A DNA stretch of 64,000 bases from Scilla litardierei (GCA_030789695.1 CM061136.1:134056448-134120447), one strand, 5' to 3'; positions 1 to 11,496 are shown, counted from the stretch's first letter. Translations and numbers: made by a program. Notes: a model not told the origin generated them from the sequence alone.

Positions 1-1597
1 AAAATCTCATCAAACCCCCAAAATCCCCCAAAACCCTATTTCTCCAAACTTCTCCATCCATTTCCAGATCTGAACCCTAGGTTTCCCCGGATCGTTCTTC
101 CGTTGCCGTGCTTGCTCGGCATCGATCTTCCGCTTCTATACGGTAGGGTTCGATCCTTTGGTTTTCTCATAACTCTCCTTGTGATTTTATTGAAACCCTA
201 ATAATAAACTAGGTGGATGTTGTTTGATGATTGTTTCTCCGTGGCAGCGATTTCCTCTCCGTTGATAACTTTTGTGGCGTGCCTCGTTGATCATCTTCCT
301 TGGCGTGAGGCAAGTGAAACTTGCATCTCTTGTTTTGGGCCATGTCTTAGGCCATTTCCCTTGCTTTAGCGTAAAAGAGACTAGACGGTGAAAGGATAGC
401 CGTCTAGACGCCTTTGACCTAGCTTGACAACGAAGCTTGGTCTGTCACCCTCATCATGCTTGTATGTCACGTTTAAATTCAATTAACGGTACGCAATTAT
501 CTGTTTATATCATCCCTGCATCTTTGTCTGTCATGTTTAAATTCTATTAACGGTACGCAAATATCTGTTCATGTCATTGCATAGTGATTATTCATCGTGA
601 TTGCGTAGCACACGCTATAATACTTATATTCCTGGCTCGTGTTCCAGAAGCGAGCCCTGTAGTTGGAAACCCCAACGCTCGATACACATGGGTGGGGTAA
701 GAGATAAGTGGACTGAGCCCCGAGTTGGCCTGATCCGCCACTCCGGCCAGCAGGTGGACTCTCTAGTGATAAGTGATAAATAGTGATAAGAGATAAGCGG
801 CCTGAGCCACGAGCTGGCCAGCAGGTGGACTCTCTATGCACAAGTGATTAATAGTGATAAGAGATAAGCGGCCTGAGCCACGAGCTGGCCAGCAGGTGGA
901 CTCTCTATGCACTAAGTGATAAACAGTGATAATCGTGATAAGTGATAATCGTGATAAGTGATTCGTGAATTAGTGATTTGGTAGCTTTTGCTACATCGTG
1001 CGTGCTTGTCTCTTCCTTTAAACTGTTGCATCATACTTAACTGCCATGTCATTGCTTAATATTGTAAGTGCTAGGTTGCTAGTTTACCTTCCTTTCAGTT
1101 TCCTTGCGCAAGTCTTTCCAGACTTGCTGACATGTGCCCCTCTCTCTTTTAGGTGTCACATGTTAGACCCAGAGCCAGAGCCTTGTTGCTGGGGATATGG
1201 TGTTGCTGATGTTGGTGTTTGCTGTGGAGGTGAGTGGACACCAGAGGCCTGTCTTGAAGACCGCTCGTGTTCACTTCTTTGTTTAGGTTGCTGTTAGTTG
1301 TTGGTGCGTGGCACCTTTGTATGTATGTTATACCTTGTTGGCCATGTTTGGGCCTTAGACTCTTTTCCTTTTAGCCTGGTGGCTTTTCTGCGATATTGTA
1401 ATTTGTTTCTGGACATTTGGAGATTCAATACGATGTCGTCTCATTTCCTTATTATCATTGTTGTTTCGTTTCGCTTTGCAAGGACTTGCCATACTAAGTG
1501 TTTTTATACGCTTATCAGACTTGGAGCTTCACAGCTTCAAGTTTGTGCGGACCTTCTCACGTCTCGCCTCCACATTTTTAGGAAGCGGGGCGTGACA
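1..1597 (+). mobile_element. 3' part of a Tekay-like LTR (cut by window edge)
   Basis: No coding frame is convincing here. The stretch ends in TGACA at 1597 and is followed at once by a 19-nt motif (1606-1624) that also follows the LTRs of two clear Tekay elements in this window. I therefore read it as the downstream part of a long LTR whose start lies before base 1. It holds a tandem repeat (690-960) and pyrimidine-rich segments, as the complete Tekay LTRs do. Assignment to Tekay is inferred from the downstream motif and the LTR terminus only. Confidence 0.5.
690..960 (+). repeat. About 73-bp tandem repeat, three copies
   Basis: Three direct copies share the core GGCCAGCAGGTGGACTCTCT. They are joined by GATAAG/AGTGATAA-rich linkers and run out into short GTGATAATC repeats near 920-960. 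Copies two and three are almost identical, while copy one carries a small internal insertion. The array lies inside the presumed LTR. Confidence 0.8.
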
Positions 1598-1605
1598 GGT
1601 TTTAT

Positions 1606-1624
1606 TGGTGGCCCATGCAGGTCC
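1606..1624 (+). promoter_or_regulatory. Candidate primer-binding site, non-iMet type
   Basis: TGGTGGCCCATGCAGGTCC begins eight bases after the LTR terminus at 1597. The same motif follows the LTRs at 17493-17511 and, on the minus strand, at 43706-43723. It starts with TGG as primer sites do but does not match the usual initiator-Met complement TGGTATCAGAGC. Confidence 0.5.
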
Positions 1625-3660
1625 ATTTGCAAGTGCGAACTATCGGAACAACGATAATAATTAAAGAATGTCCATTAAATAAATTAGAACATCCAATTTA
1701 TAAGCCTCGAGTCTAGTTTTCCTTAGCGTTCCTATGCCTTAGGTAGCTGGTAGACGTGTTAGGGCATCTTTCTCAGCTTAGTAGAAACCCATTAGATCAG
1801 GACCCTAGCTAGACTTAGAAAGACGTCTGTGCTTGTTAGTTAGGAATCCTTGATTGTTAGCTAGACTCCATGTTAGTGATTTGTTTGATTATCTTAAGAG
1901 TTACCTTAGTGGTTCCTGTCTAGCTTTGACTAGGGTAGACTTCTAGAATTCTTTGGCCGTTCGCTTGGGTTCATCGATTTCGGACCAAGCTGAACTCAAT
2001 TCATCGCTGTCTAGCCCTTAGGGAGTCTTAGCGCTTAGTTCCATAATCTTTAGCTGGTTGACCGTAGGAGATTCCCGTAGATTTTCCTAAGTCATATCCT
2101 AGGCGTGTTTATGCTTTGATCATCCGACCAAATCCCTTGCCTCGATTCCCATGACCACCACGTTTCTATAATCGTTGATCCTTCGAATGTCCCCATTCGT
2201 AAAACTTAATTTCTTTTAAAGTTATTTTTCGATTTTCCTTATTAAAGTTTTCGTTAAGTTTAAATTTTGTTTTAAACCCGCTACGTATATACTTGAATTT
2301 CTCACTTTTCGATTGAGTCAAAATTCCTTGTAGATTTCGGAGTCTAATGGTTGTAATTATAATTGCTATCTCGTAACCATTTTCTTGTCTATATTTCCGC
2401 ATTTTGGTTTAAAGACTCCAATACTATTTTGGAAAATTCGATATACCATTTTCTAACTATGAGATCCATTTTAATCGCATAGCATACATACTTTAAAATC
2501 TTTTCCAAGCTAAATGGAATTTCAATTGTTATATGTATACTTATATCTCGTACTCTTTCGTTGACTTAAATTAATTTTTGAAATTCGAAAGTTATGACGA
2601 GATTTTGATTACTGTTTTATAATGTTTTACAGCCTATACCTTTCATACCTATTTGAATATCTTGTCCCTTTTCATAAATCGATTTAATTCTGGGCCGCAA
2701 TTCTATTTTCCAAACTCGATTTATGAATTTTCCTTTCTTATTTATGCTATTCAAATGACTCGTCGCGCTCCCTTAATATACTTTTCAAGTCACAGATGAT
2801 TTCAGCTTTCAACAAATCAAAGTTATGTTCAAACATTTTCCCGACTACAGATTTTTGGAAAATTACGTTTCCATAACCACTTCCCTTGTCCTCAATTCAC
2901 ATGACCACCTCATTACTATTATACTTGATCTTTCAAATGTTTACCGTTGCAAATCTTGATTCTTCCAAAGTTATTTTCGAATGCTTTCCTTATTTGAAGT
3001 TTCACTCAATTTAAATTTTGTTCTAAACTTCTTTAAATATGTCTCCCTAAATTTCGATGGAGTTAAAGGCCGTTCTTGAATTTTGAAGACTTTTGGTCGT
3101 AATTTTAAAATTTACTATCTTGTACTATTTTTTCTAACAATGTATTTTTCGCATTTCGATTTTTTAAACTTTATTACTATCCTGATGGTTCGATATACCG
3201 TCCTTTTTCCTAACTACGAAATTTTTTTAACCACTTATCTTACATACCTTTAGGGGTATTTTTCCAAACTAAATGGACTTCAACTAATTTTTGTATATAT
3301 CAATTATAGGTTCGTCGTACTCGTACTTCAAAAGTTTTTATACCAACACGTTCTTTTGGCGAATCCTTATTTCCCTAAAAGTATCTTCGATCTTCTTCTT
3401 TCGTTAAGTTTAAATTTGTTCGAAACACTTTTGATATATGTAAGGTTTCATGCTCCTTCGTCGACTTAAATTATTTATGTTTTAAATATCGAAACTTGTG
3501 TTGAGATTTTTAGATTAGAAGTTTATAATATTTCAGCATACACTTTCGTATCGATATAAATGTCTGGTCCCTTTTCATGTACCAATTTCATTCTGAACCG
3601 TATTTCTATTTTCCTAACTCGATTCATAATTTCTTTTCTTACTCGTGCCCTTAAAATTTT
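1625..3660. repeat. AT-rich non-coding interior with two degenerate 740-bp repeats
   Basis: No gene is visible. Two long, diverged direct copies can be followed by eye, roughly 2140-2880 and 2880-3620. Shared landmarks include CATGACCACC, CAAAGTTATTTTTCGA-like and TTTAAATTTTGTT blocks at matching offsets. The stretch lies between the candidate primer site and the next LTR and may be the interior of the first, non-coding element. Confidence 0.5.
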
Positions 3661-3963
3661 ATTCGAAATGAGGACTAGAGATCAAAAAAGGTAGCGGTAA
3701 TGAGTGTCATTTCTATTACTCACGTAGTTGCCCAACCCCATGCGCTCTTTTGTTGATCATGTCAAAGTCATGGCAGGTAAACAAACATAACTAAGAAAGC
3801 ATATTGCTATATAAATATGAGATGTATTATATAGATATACTAGAAATAACCCGTGCACAGTGCACGACGCAAAAAAAAAACCACACACAAACAGGACGCG
3901 GTACACGCGCACAACCGAAAAGGAGTTACTTGCAAACTCTACCAAACAATGCGGAAAACTAAA
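3661..3963. other. Intergenic, no gene seen
   Basis: AT-rich sequence with no supported gene. A short perfect palindrome, CGTGCACAGTGCACG, lies at 3852-3866 after TACTAGAAATAACC. The minus-strand SIRE-like LTR begins immediately to the right. Confidence 0.6.
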
Positions 3964-4566
3964 TGTTAGACAACAAAGAAACAATCACAAACAACGATAT
4001 TACTGGGTTCGGAACCACCCAAGTCTCCCTGACTTGTTCCCAGTGATCCTACGTCCCAAACACCCGGATCCCCTCCGGATAATTGAGTTAGAAACCCTAA
4101 CTCAAGATTTCCACTATGAAATACTTGTGAAAAACCTTCACAAGTCAAATCATACACAAAGAAATTTGTGACTCCCACAACCCGGGATCATAACCACTCT
4201 CACAACCGAGAGTGAACCAATTACAATATGAAAGTAAATGAAACAAAACTTCTTACCGAAAAAATACATATGCCTTGAGTAATACTTACGAATTAGGGCA
4301 AAGATGATTTTGAGGAAGAAGAAGTGGCACCAAACCCTAGCTCCAAGATGTAAATCAGCGATGGAGAGCTATGTGGATGTTGGTGACCTAGAATCAAGCA
4401 CTTGGCTTGGAAGGCTTCACACTCAATGAATCTCTCTTTGAAAGTAAGAGTGGGGAGAGATTATTGAATGGAATGAATGAGCTTTGAATGAGCTTGGAAT
4501 GATTTCTCTTGATCTCTAAACTTGCAATAATATCAGCCTTGAGTGCAATGAATGCAGCTCATCAAG

Positions 4567-4574
4567 TATATATA
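4567..4574 (-). promoter_or_regulatory. TATA-like box in SIRE LTR
   Basis: A TATATATA run lies between the repeat array and the rest of the LTR, in a position that would split U3 from R-U5. The assignment is by position and motif only. Confidence 0.4.
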
Positions 4575-4639
4575 GGTTAGAGGAGAGAGAGAGAAAGAAA
4601 TTTGAGTCATTAAATGCTCCAACGGCTCTTTTCTGAACC

Positions 4640-5290
4640 CAACTAGTCGGTCAAAGAACAACCACCGACCGACTAGTTCATCAACTAGTCGGTCGGTCAA
4701 TCAACGTAGACCAACTAATTAGTGAACAGAGAAAAGGTCGAAGTTCAGACAAAAGGAACTATTCGGTCCAAGAAGAGTAGCTGACCGACTTGTTTCACAA
4801 CTAGTCGGTCGGTTACTCAACTGAGACCGCCTAAGAGATAAAACTGAAGTCTGAGCACAAATTGATTTAGTCGGTCCAAGAACAAATGTTGACCGACTAG
4901 TTCATCAACTAGTCGGTCGCCAAATGTGCATAGACCGACTAACGATAAACAGTAAGTCAGGTGAAAATTGGCATGTACAGTAAAGCTCAACTAGTCGGTC
5001 CAAGAAGGAAAGTTGACCAACTAGTTTATCAACTAGTCGGTCGCTCAAAGAACACAGACCGACTAATTATAAACAGTAGCTCAGGCTCAAATTTGCATGT
5101 ACAGGGAAAGCTCAACTAGTCGGTCACAGAAGCATCACTGACAGACTAGTTCACAAACTAGTCGGTCGGTGAGTCAACTTAGACCGACTAACTGTAAACA
5201 GTAAAGAGCTTGGAATTGACTGACTGAAACTAGTCGGTCCAAGAAGCTTTGCCGACCGACTAGATCACCATCTAGTCGGTCAGTTCTTCT
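4640..5290 (-). repeat. Tandem array of about 115-bp units with self-complementary ACTAGTCGGTC
   Basis: About six imperfect units are present. Each contains inverted copies of ACTAGTCGGTC / GACCGACTAGT. The best hairpin is ACCGACTAGTT - CATC - AACTAGTCGGT near 4668-4695 and again near 4893-4920. Each unit also carries a second, spaced copy pair and a TAAACAGTA-like tail. The same unit recurs at 8645-8855. Confidence 0.85.
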
Positions 5291-5710
5291 TCTTGAACCA
5301 ACTAACATGCACAAGAAGTCGCGAATCGAAGCGCGAAGCTTCGGGAAAGTTTGTATGGACTTCTACTAAGATCCTAGAGCTAAGATATGAGCGTTATGAA
5401 GATTTAAACCATAAGACCTACTCAAGGCTTAACATTCTACGAAAGAAGCTTAAAGATAATAAATATAACTTAACGATACCGTCTTCAAAAGCTTCAATCG
5501 AATCTTCATGACTTCTAAAATGGTCCATAAGCTTCAACGAAGCTTTAGGCATACGATCACGCGCTTTGAGAAGTCTTGAGACGTCGCTTTGGATGTTCAT
5601 ATGAATTTGGCGACGATCTCCATAACTGCGCTCACAAATTGTTAGTTCACAATATATTTATGTTTGTTCATCATCCAAAACCAAATCCGGGGAGTCCAAT
5701 ATCCAACAAT

Positions 5711-5722
5711 CTCCCCCTTTTT
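5711..5722 (-). other. Polypurine tract of the SIRE-type element
   Basis: On the minus strand AAAAAGGGGGAG ends just before the LTR start at 5708. It is the expected plus-strand priming site for the 3' LTR. Confidence 0.7.
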
Positions 5723-6684
5723 GGTGATAACAAACCAACATAAATAATAATCAAAAATAATAATTCAAATGAAATTTACTTACTCCCCCTGCATTGATGA
5801 TACGTTAATTCCAAATTAAACAATAATAATACGCATCAAGCAGACGAGTAAAGTATATAAATGAGAATCGATTATTGAAATATCGAATAACAAATGTTGG
5901 TTATTGAAATATCGGATTTGAAAATCCATTTATATATCTTAACTCCCCCTGAATCTAATGTATCAAAGTAGATTCTTGGAATAACGCTTTAAATTGTCAT
6001 TTAGCACATCGTTATTATTATATCTCTCCCCCTTTGGCATTAGCAAAAAGAGCGGGAGGAGATCAATGACAACAACAATGGCTTCAAATAAAAGCATGGG
6101 AGTCGTAGAATACGACCACGGTCTAAATGACACCAAAGGGAAATACGAATTAAATCAAGGCGTGTCAATGAGACCAAAGTCGAAAATCGATAAATAAAAT
6201 CATCAAAACTCAAATTAATTTTACGAGTTGAGTTATGGAATATACTCTCCAATATCAACATTCTTGGTTAATTTAGTGCATGGAAAAGAATTCTATGTTT
6301 TCATAAAGTGAAATCTATTTAACCAAGTTAATATCGTCGAGCGACGAAATCAAACATCAGAGACATAAAAAATTATAAATTGTGCACAATAGAATGAAAT
6401 GTCAACTGCGATGTATATATATATATAAATATGAACCAGAGTACATCAAAAATATACCTCACTGATATCCAAAAAGCGATCCAACGATCGGCGATCAAAA
6501 TACAACATCATATATCTCAGAACACAGCATATATAGAAGTATCACAAAAACATATCGACGTCCATCCAACGTACATCAAAATACATCAAAACATCAAAAT
6601 CATCCAGAACCACACTCTATCCTATCCAAACTCTCTCACACTAGATGTATCATCCAAGGAGCATCGGAGAGTCCTCAAAGAAGC
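5723..6684 (-). other. 3' untranslated region of SIRE-type element
   Basis: No convincing gene. Further purine blocks (AGGGGGAG on the minus strand) occur near 5784, 5943 and 6027. They look like repeated polypurine tracts between the env-like frame and the LTR. Confidence 0.5.
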
Positions 6685-7332
6685 TCAAGAGGAAGCGGCA
6701 GGATCTGCAGCAGCAGCAGGCTCTGCAGGAGCGGAGGTGGTCACTGGATCATCAGTAGTGTCCACAGGAGCGACGGAAGTGGTAACCTCTGGAGCAGCAA
6801 CAGTAGTGGCCTCGGGAGCACCAGTCGGAGCATCCACCGCAGGAGCGGTGGCAACAGGTGTGCTCTCGGGGGCACCAGCAGACGAAGCAGCAGCAGCATC
6901 ACCAGAAGTGCCCTCGGGGGCATGAGTAGAAGCACGAACAAGCTCCTCAATCTCCTCCTCATCCAACTCACCCTCTTCAGAAAAAGACGGAGGGATCTCA
7001 ATATCAAAGTGACAAGCTATACGACAGAGAATCTCCTCAGAACGAGCCTGACGAGACTCCAAACGTCGCACAGAACGAACGAGCTCGGCAAGAGTGGAAG
7101 AGGGAGCAGCTGAGGCAGAGACAGAGGCTGACGCTGAAGGGGTCGTCCTCTGAACGTGATGGAGTGCCGCAAGAGATTTCCTGACGGCAGTCGCGTTCAG
7201 AGGGGGACCGAGAGGGCGCTCATCGTCACGAGGCAATGTGACACGGAAGTGACGGAATACCAGAGTCAACAAGCACGGGAAGGGGATATGAGCCGACTTC
7301 GTGGACTTACGAATACACTCGAAAGAATCCAT
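6685..7332 (-). CDS. Env-like ORF, C-terminal half (SIRE-type)
   Basis: This is the C-terminal half (215 codons) of the extra reading frame that lies between pol and the 3' LTR in SIRE-type elements. It is in the same frame as 7354-8304 and is separated from it only by the TAG at 7354-7356, so both were probably one frame of about 539 codons. The visible protein has a Lys/Arg-rich start, a Leu-rich LAELVRSVRRLES segment that could form a coiled coil, and an acidic patch (EEGELDEEEIEELV). A long Ala/Pro/Thr/Val low-complexity tail follows. No membrane segment or signal peptide is obvious. The function of such frames is unknown, and calling it env-like rests on position in the element. Confidence 0.55.
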   Translation of the reverse strand: MDSFECIRKSTKSAHIPFPCLLTLVFRHFRVTLPRDDERPLGPPLNATAVRKSLAALHHVQRTTPSASASVSASAAPSSTLAELVRSVRRLESRQARSEEILCRIACHFDIEIPPSFSEEGELDEEEIEELVRASTHAPEGTSGDAAAASSAGAPESTPVATAPAVDAPTGAPEATTVAAPEVTTSVAPVDTTDDPVTTSAPAEPAAAADPAASS

Positions 7333-7353
7333 CTTATCGAGTATAATGCGAGC

Positions 7354-8304
7354 CTAGTTAATCGAGCTCCCCATGAAAATGGCATATATCAACTTCAAGA
7401 AAGGCTGAGATGGTAGAGAGGAGGAGCTGTACTTGGGAAGCAAGCACGACTTCAGAATCAAATTTAGGACCCAGGCATTAGGCTTGAAGGATTTGGAGGG
7501 AACGCCAATCATGGCGGCAGGGATCTGGTGGAAGATCTGAGAAAGAACGACCTGATCAAGGGAGGAGATATCATCAACAGAAATATCAGAAGGAAGGAGG
7601 CCAGACGAGGAGATACCCAAAATCTCTCCTAAGATTTCTGCCGTGAGGACTATAGGAGTCCCCAAGACAGTCATCTCAATCGAGTGGGTCGCATCGTACT
7701 GACCCCGGACGCGGTTGGCATAGAAGAGTTTCACTAAACGAGGGTAGTGGTGAGGGTTCGCCTTCGGGTCATAGAGAAGGTAATCGAGAAGACCGGAGGA
7801 CGAAAGAAGATCGGCGAGGCCTAGGAAGTCACTAAACTGGAAGAAATGCTCCAGAAGCAGTGGGCAGTGTTCGATACGGTTGTAAGCCGCGAGACACATA
7901 GGGTCGTCGTGACACAACGAAATATCAACACCGCCAACCGGCATCGGAGCCTTTCCCTTAGGCTGACGGGTACGGGGACGTGAGCTAGACTCAGGCTGCC
8001 TAGGAGGAGGTGAGGGGTCCCTATGAGTCTCAGTCTCGGGTCTATACTCGATGTCGGAATCCGAAGCACCGGGTGGAGTGGGAGCACGAAAATTCACTGG
8101 CTTAGGCTTGGGTTGAGATTGGGCACGGGGTTTCGAAGTCGCCGTCCTCTTACGCTTAAGAGGAGGCGAAGACGAAGAGGGTTGGGTGGTTTTCGAACGG
8201 TGTTTCGGAGGGGTTCGTGTAGGTTGCGGGGGGTCCGAGGGTGGTGAATCGACAGTCATAGGCGAAGGACCAGAGGGGGTGATCGGGATACGTGTACGAG
8301 CCAT
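7354..8304 (-). CDS. Env-like ORF, N-terminal half (SIRE-type)
   Basis: This 316-codon frame starts MARTRIPITPSG and carries a Pro/Ser/Arg-rich basic N-terminus (residues 1-125), with basic clusters such as KRKRTATSKPR. A folded-looking domain follows (about 130-316), including LVKLFYANRVRG and LTAEILGEILG. That pattern resembles the putative plant transposon protein domain found in retroelement accessory frames. It lies downstream of pol in the same orientation, as expected for the SIRE env-like frame. It ends at a TAG after SSIN, and the same frame stays open beyond to 6685, so the stop is probably a nonsense mutation or a readthrough site. Function is unknown. Confidence 0.6.
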   Translation of the reverse strand: MARTRIPITPSGPSPMTVDSPPSDPPQPTRTPPKHRSKTTQPSSSSPPLKRKRTATSKPRAQSQPKPKPVNFRAPTPPGASDSDIEYRPETETHRDPSPPPRQPESSSRPRTRQPKGKAPMPVGGVDISLCHDDPMCLAAYNRIEHCPLLLEHFFQFSDFLGLADLLSSSGLLDYLLYDPKANPHHYPRLVKLFYANRVRGQYDATHSIEMTVLGTPIVLTAEILGEILGISSSGLLPSDISVDDISSLDQVVLSQIFHQIPAAMIGVPSKSFKPNAWVLNLILKSCLLPKYSSSSLPSQPFLKLIYAIFMGSSIN

Positions 8305-9091
8305 AAGCGCGGCACGACACGTCGCAAGAGATCGAAAAAGCCCTAGTGAATCGAAACCCTAGCAAACCGAAATGAAACCCTAGCCGTGTGAATCTAACCC
8401 TAGAGAGCTAACCCTAACCCTAGGAAGCTAGGAGAGGAGAGAGAGGATCACCTAGGAGGAGAGGTCGACGGTCGGCGACGGTGGGGATGGCCGGAAACAG
8501 GCCGGATAACGATCGGAGAGGGAGTGGAAGTCGAAGGGGTCGGGGGATTTTCGAGCTAGAGAGTGAAAGAAACCGACTAAAAAGGAATTAAGTCGGATAG
8601 ATGGAGTTTTAATCGATCGGAAGTCGAAAAGACAATTCAGTCCCCGTCACAACTAGTCGGTCACAGTTCAAGCACTGACCGACTAGATCACGATCTAGTC
8701 GGTCGGTCAATGAGCTTGAACCGACTAGTTGTAAACAGTAACTGAAAGCAAATTTACTGACAAGATTTAGTCGGTCTAAGCTCATTCACTGACCGACTAG
8801 AACTGAATCTAGTCGGTCGGCCAATGAACTTGGACCGACTAAGAGAGTTCAAAAATTGAAAATTAAAAATTTTGAGTTCTCTCCTAAACGCACTTCGACG
8901 AAACATTAAAACACTCTCATTAATCATTATACTACCCCATTAAACATCGAAAATCTGAAATTTGACGATTACGCACAAAACGAGCGAAAATTACGAAAAT
9001 TCAACAAAAAATCCAGGAAATTCCAATACTTCAAGCATGAGCAAATATAACGAATAGAATTGCATGCAAGAATATTGAAAACATATGAATC
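8305..9091 (-). other. Spacer between SIRE pol and env-like frame
   Basis: No gene is seen. CCCTA-rich sequence (8340-8450) and a GC-rich stretch lead into hairpin repeats at 8645-8855, then AT-rich sequence up to the pol stop codon. Confidence 0.5.
8645..8855 (-). repeat. Two units of the ACTAGTCGGTC hairpin repeat
   Basis: Two units of about 117 bp match those in the LTR array at 4640-5290. Each has GACCGACTAG(A/T) and (A/T)CTAGTCGGTCGG in inverted order, and the first also has the TAAACAGTA tail. This places the same repeat family in two separate parts of one element. Confidence 0.8.
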
Positions 9092-11496
9092 CTAAATCTC
9101 GGATTCACCCATAATCTCCAATTCTTGACGCAACCGCACAAAGGAGTCCTCCTTTAGGGGTTTCGTGAAAATATCGGCGATTTGCTTCTGGGTTTCAACG
9201 TACACTAATATGATGTCCTTTTTAGCAACATGATCATCTAAGAAATGGTGTCGGATATCTATGTGTTTCGAACGGGAATGGTGTACCGGGTTCTTGGAAA
9301 GACATATTGCACTTTGGTTGTCAACCATGATAGGGCAAGTATCACAGTTTATACCAAATTCTTTAAGTGTGTGTCTCATCCAAAGAACTTGAGCACACGC
9401 GGCACCGGCGGCAATGTATTCCGCCTCGGTGGTTGAAAGTGATACGGAATTTTGCTTCTTGGAAAACCAAGAGACAAGAGAATTTCCTATAAAATGGCAA
9501 GTGCCACTAGTACTTTTCCTGTCGGATTTGCATCCCGCATAATCTGCGTCACTATATGAGATTAACTCATACGTGCTAGATTTTGGATAAAGTAATCCAA
9601 AATCAAGTGTATAACTCAAATAACGGAAAATACGCTTTACCGCTACTAAGTGTGACTCCTTAGGTTGAGACTGATAACGAGCACATACACATACGGCAAA
9701 CATAATATCGGGCCTACTTGCGGTAAGATAAAGTAAACTACCTATCATACCTCGATATAGACGAATGTCTACATCTTTTCCGCCCGCATCTTTATCAAGA
9801 TGTGTAGTCGTGCTCATCGAAGTCTTTTTCCCAGAGGCATTCTCCATTCCAAATCGCTTTAGCAACTCCACCGTATACTTCGTTTGGTGGATGAAGATTG
9901 CATCGTTCATTTGGCGAATTTGGAGACCTAAGAAATATTTGAGCTCACCCATGTGGCTCATCTCAAATTGATCCTTCATCACATTAGAAAACTCTTCGCA
10001 AAGAGCAAAGTTAGTAGCACCGAAAATGATATCATCAACATAAATTTGAACTAAAAATATATCATTATTCGAATACTTAACAAATAATGTGGAATCAACT
10101 TCTCCCATTTTAAAACCTAAATCCAAAAGAAAATTCTTTAGACGGTCATACCAAGCTCGAGGAGCTTGTCTCAACCCGTAAAGAGCTTTCTTAAGTTTAA
10201 AAACATGATTTGGAAATTGTTCATTTATAAAACCCGGAGGTTGAGAAACATAAACTTCCTCAACAACATCTCCGTTTAAAAATGCACTTTTTACATCCAT
10301 TTGAAATAATTTAAAATCCTTATGGCATGCAAAAGATAATAGTAATCTAATTGATTCTAATCTAGCTACCGGAGCAAAGGATTCTTCGAAATCGATACCT
10401 TTCTCTTGCCGATAGCCTTGAGCTACTAACCGAGCTTTGTTCCGGACGACGACTTGGTTTTCGTCGGTCTTGTTCTTGAAGATCCACTTTGTCCCTATGA
10501 CGGTGTGGTTCTTCGATGGCAAAGGAACAAGCTCCCAAACCTCATTCCTCTCGAATTGAATGAGTTCCTCTTCCATGGCAAGGATCCAAGCGCTATCTTC
10601 GCACGCCTCATTAATATTCTTTGGCTCTATCAAGGATGCAAAGGCACAATGAGCGAAGTGGTTGACTTGCGATCTCGTCTTGACACTATCATGGATATTG
10701 CCAATGACTTGCTCATGAGGATGGTCACGAACGCTATGAAGCCATTTGGGAATTCCTTGAGCACTAGGAACATTCTCAAAAACTTCATTAGTCGGGTTAG
10801 TCTCAATAGAATCAATAGAATTATTAGAATTAGAATTACCAATTGAATCACATAAGACATCCATAGAGTCATCATCATTAGTAATTCTAGTTGGAACAAA
10901 TCCTTCATTAAATGAAACATGAAGTGATTCCTCGATCGTTGAGGTTCGTTTGTTGTATATCAGGTAGGCTTTGCTACGCGAAGAATATCCAACAAAAATC
11001 CCCTCATCGGATCTTGGATCGAATTTGTCCAAACTACCATACGTGTTCTTAATAAAAAATTTCGAACCAAAAACACGAAAATGTTTAACTTGAGGCAACC
11101 TACCAAACAACAATTCATAACAAGTTTGTTTAGTGCCAGGCCTCAAAAGTATTCTATTAAACACATAGCAAGCGGTGTGTACTGCTTCCGCCCAAAATTG
11201 ATGGCCAAGTTGGCTATCATCAAGCATAATGCGAGCACACTCCACTAGCGTCCTATTCTTTCTCTCAACTACACCATTTTGAGGAGGTGCGCGAGGGAAT
11301 GAAAAGGTGTGTGTAATACCAACTTCATCACAAAATGTCTCAAAAGACTCATTCTCAAATTCACCTCCATGATCACTACGAATAGTGACAATGGTGGTTC
11401 CTAAGAGATTTTGTACTTTCTTAACAAAAATTGTGAAGTTTTCAAAAGCTTCATTTTTATTACATAATGAAAATACCCAAGTAAACCTAGAAAAGT
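9092..11496 (-). pseudogene. SIRE-type copia pol fragment: integrase-RT-RNase H
   Basis: A continuous frame runs from the junction at 11496 to a stop at 9092; an in-frame start-like codon at 11245 is internal. Order of domains: part of the integrase core ([29 protein letters not shown]), a GAG-pre/hinge region, then copia RT with the catalytic YVDD at 10031-10042. RNase H follows ([36 protein letters not shown]). Motifs fit the SIRE lineage. The protein is free of stops in this part, so the element was probably functional before its 5' half was lost. Missing: 5' LTR, gag, protease and the N-terminal integrase. The break at 11496/11497 abuts a Tat element in the opposite direction. Confidence 0.85.

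Larger units (their letters stand above)
3964..5708 (-). mobile_element. 3' LTR of a SIRE-type copia element
   Basis: Read on the minus strand, the LTR starts TGTTGGATATTGG at 5708, right after an AAAAAGGGGGAGA polypurine tract. It appears to end ...GTCTAACA at 3964. The start and tract resemble SIRE/Maximus elements, and the matching pol lies upstream at 9092-11496. It contains the hairpin repeat array (4640-5290) in its U3 part and a TATA-like run (4567-4574). The 3964 boundary is inferred only from the terminal CA, because the other LTR is missing and no target duplication can be checked. Confidence 0.6.

Noticed and set aside
690..960. Possible CRISPR-like array
   Set aside because: Only three copies, with repeated linkers not unique spacers, inside a plant LTR.
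3852..3866. Palindrome CGTGCACAGTGCACG as a Helitron 3' hairpin
   Set aside because: No CTRR terminus directly after it and no matching 5' TC end recognised.
6431..6925. Plus-strand frame of 164 codons with an Ala/Gly/Val-rich tail
   Set aside because: Antisense shadow of the env-like frame. Its tail is the reverse reading of the Ala/Pro/Thr low-complexity segment.
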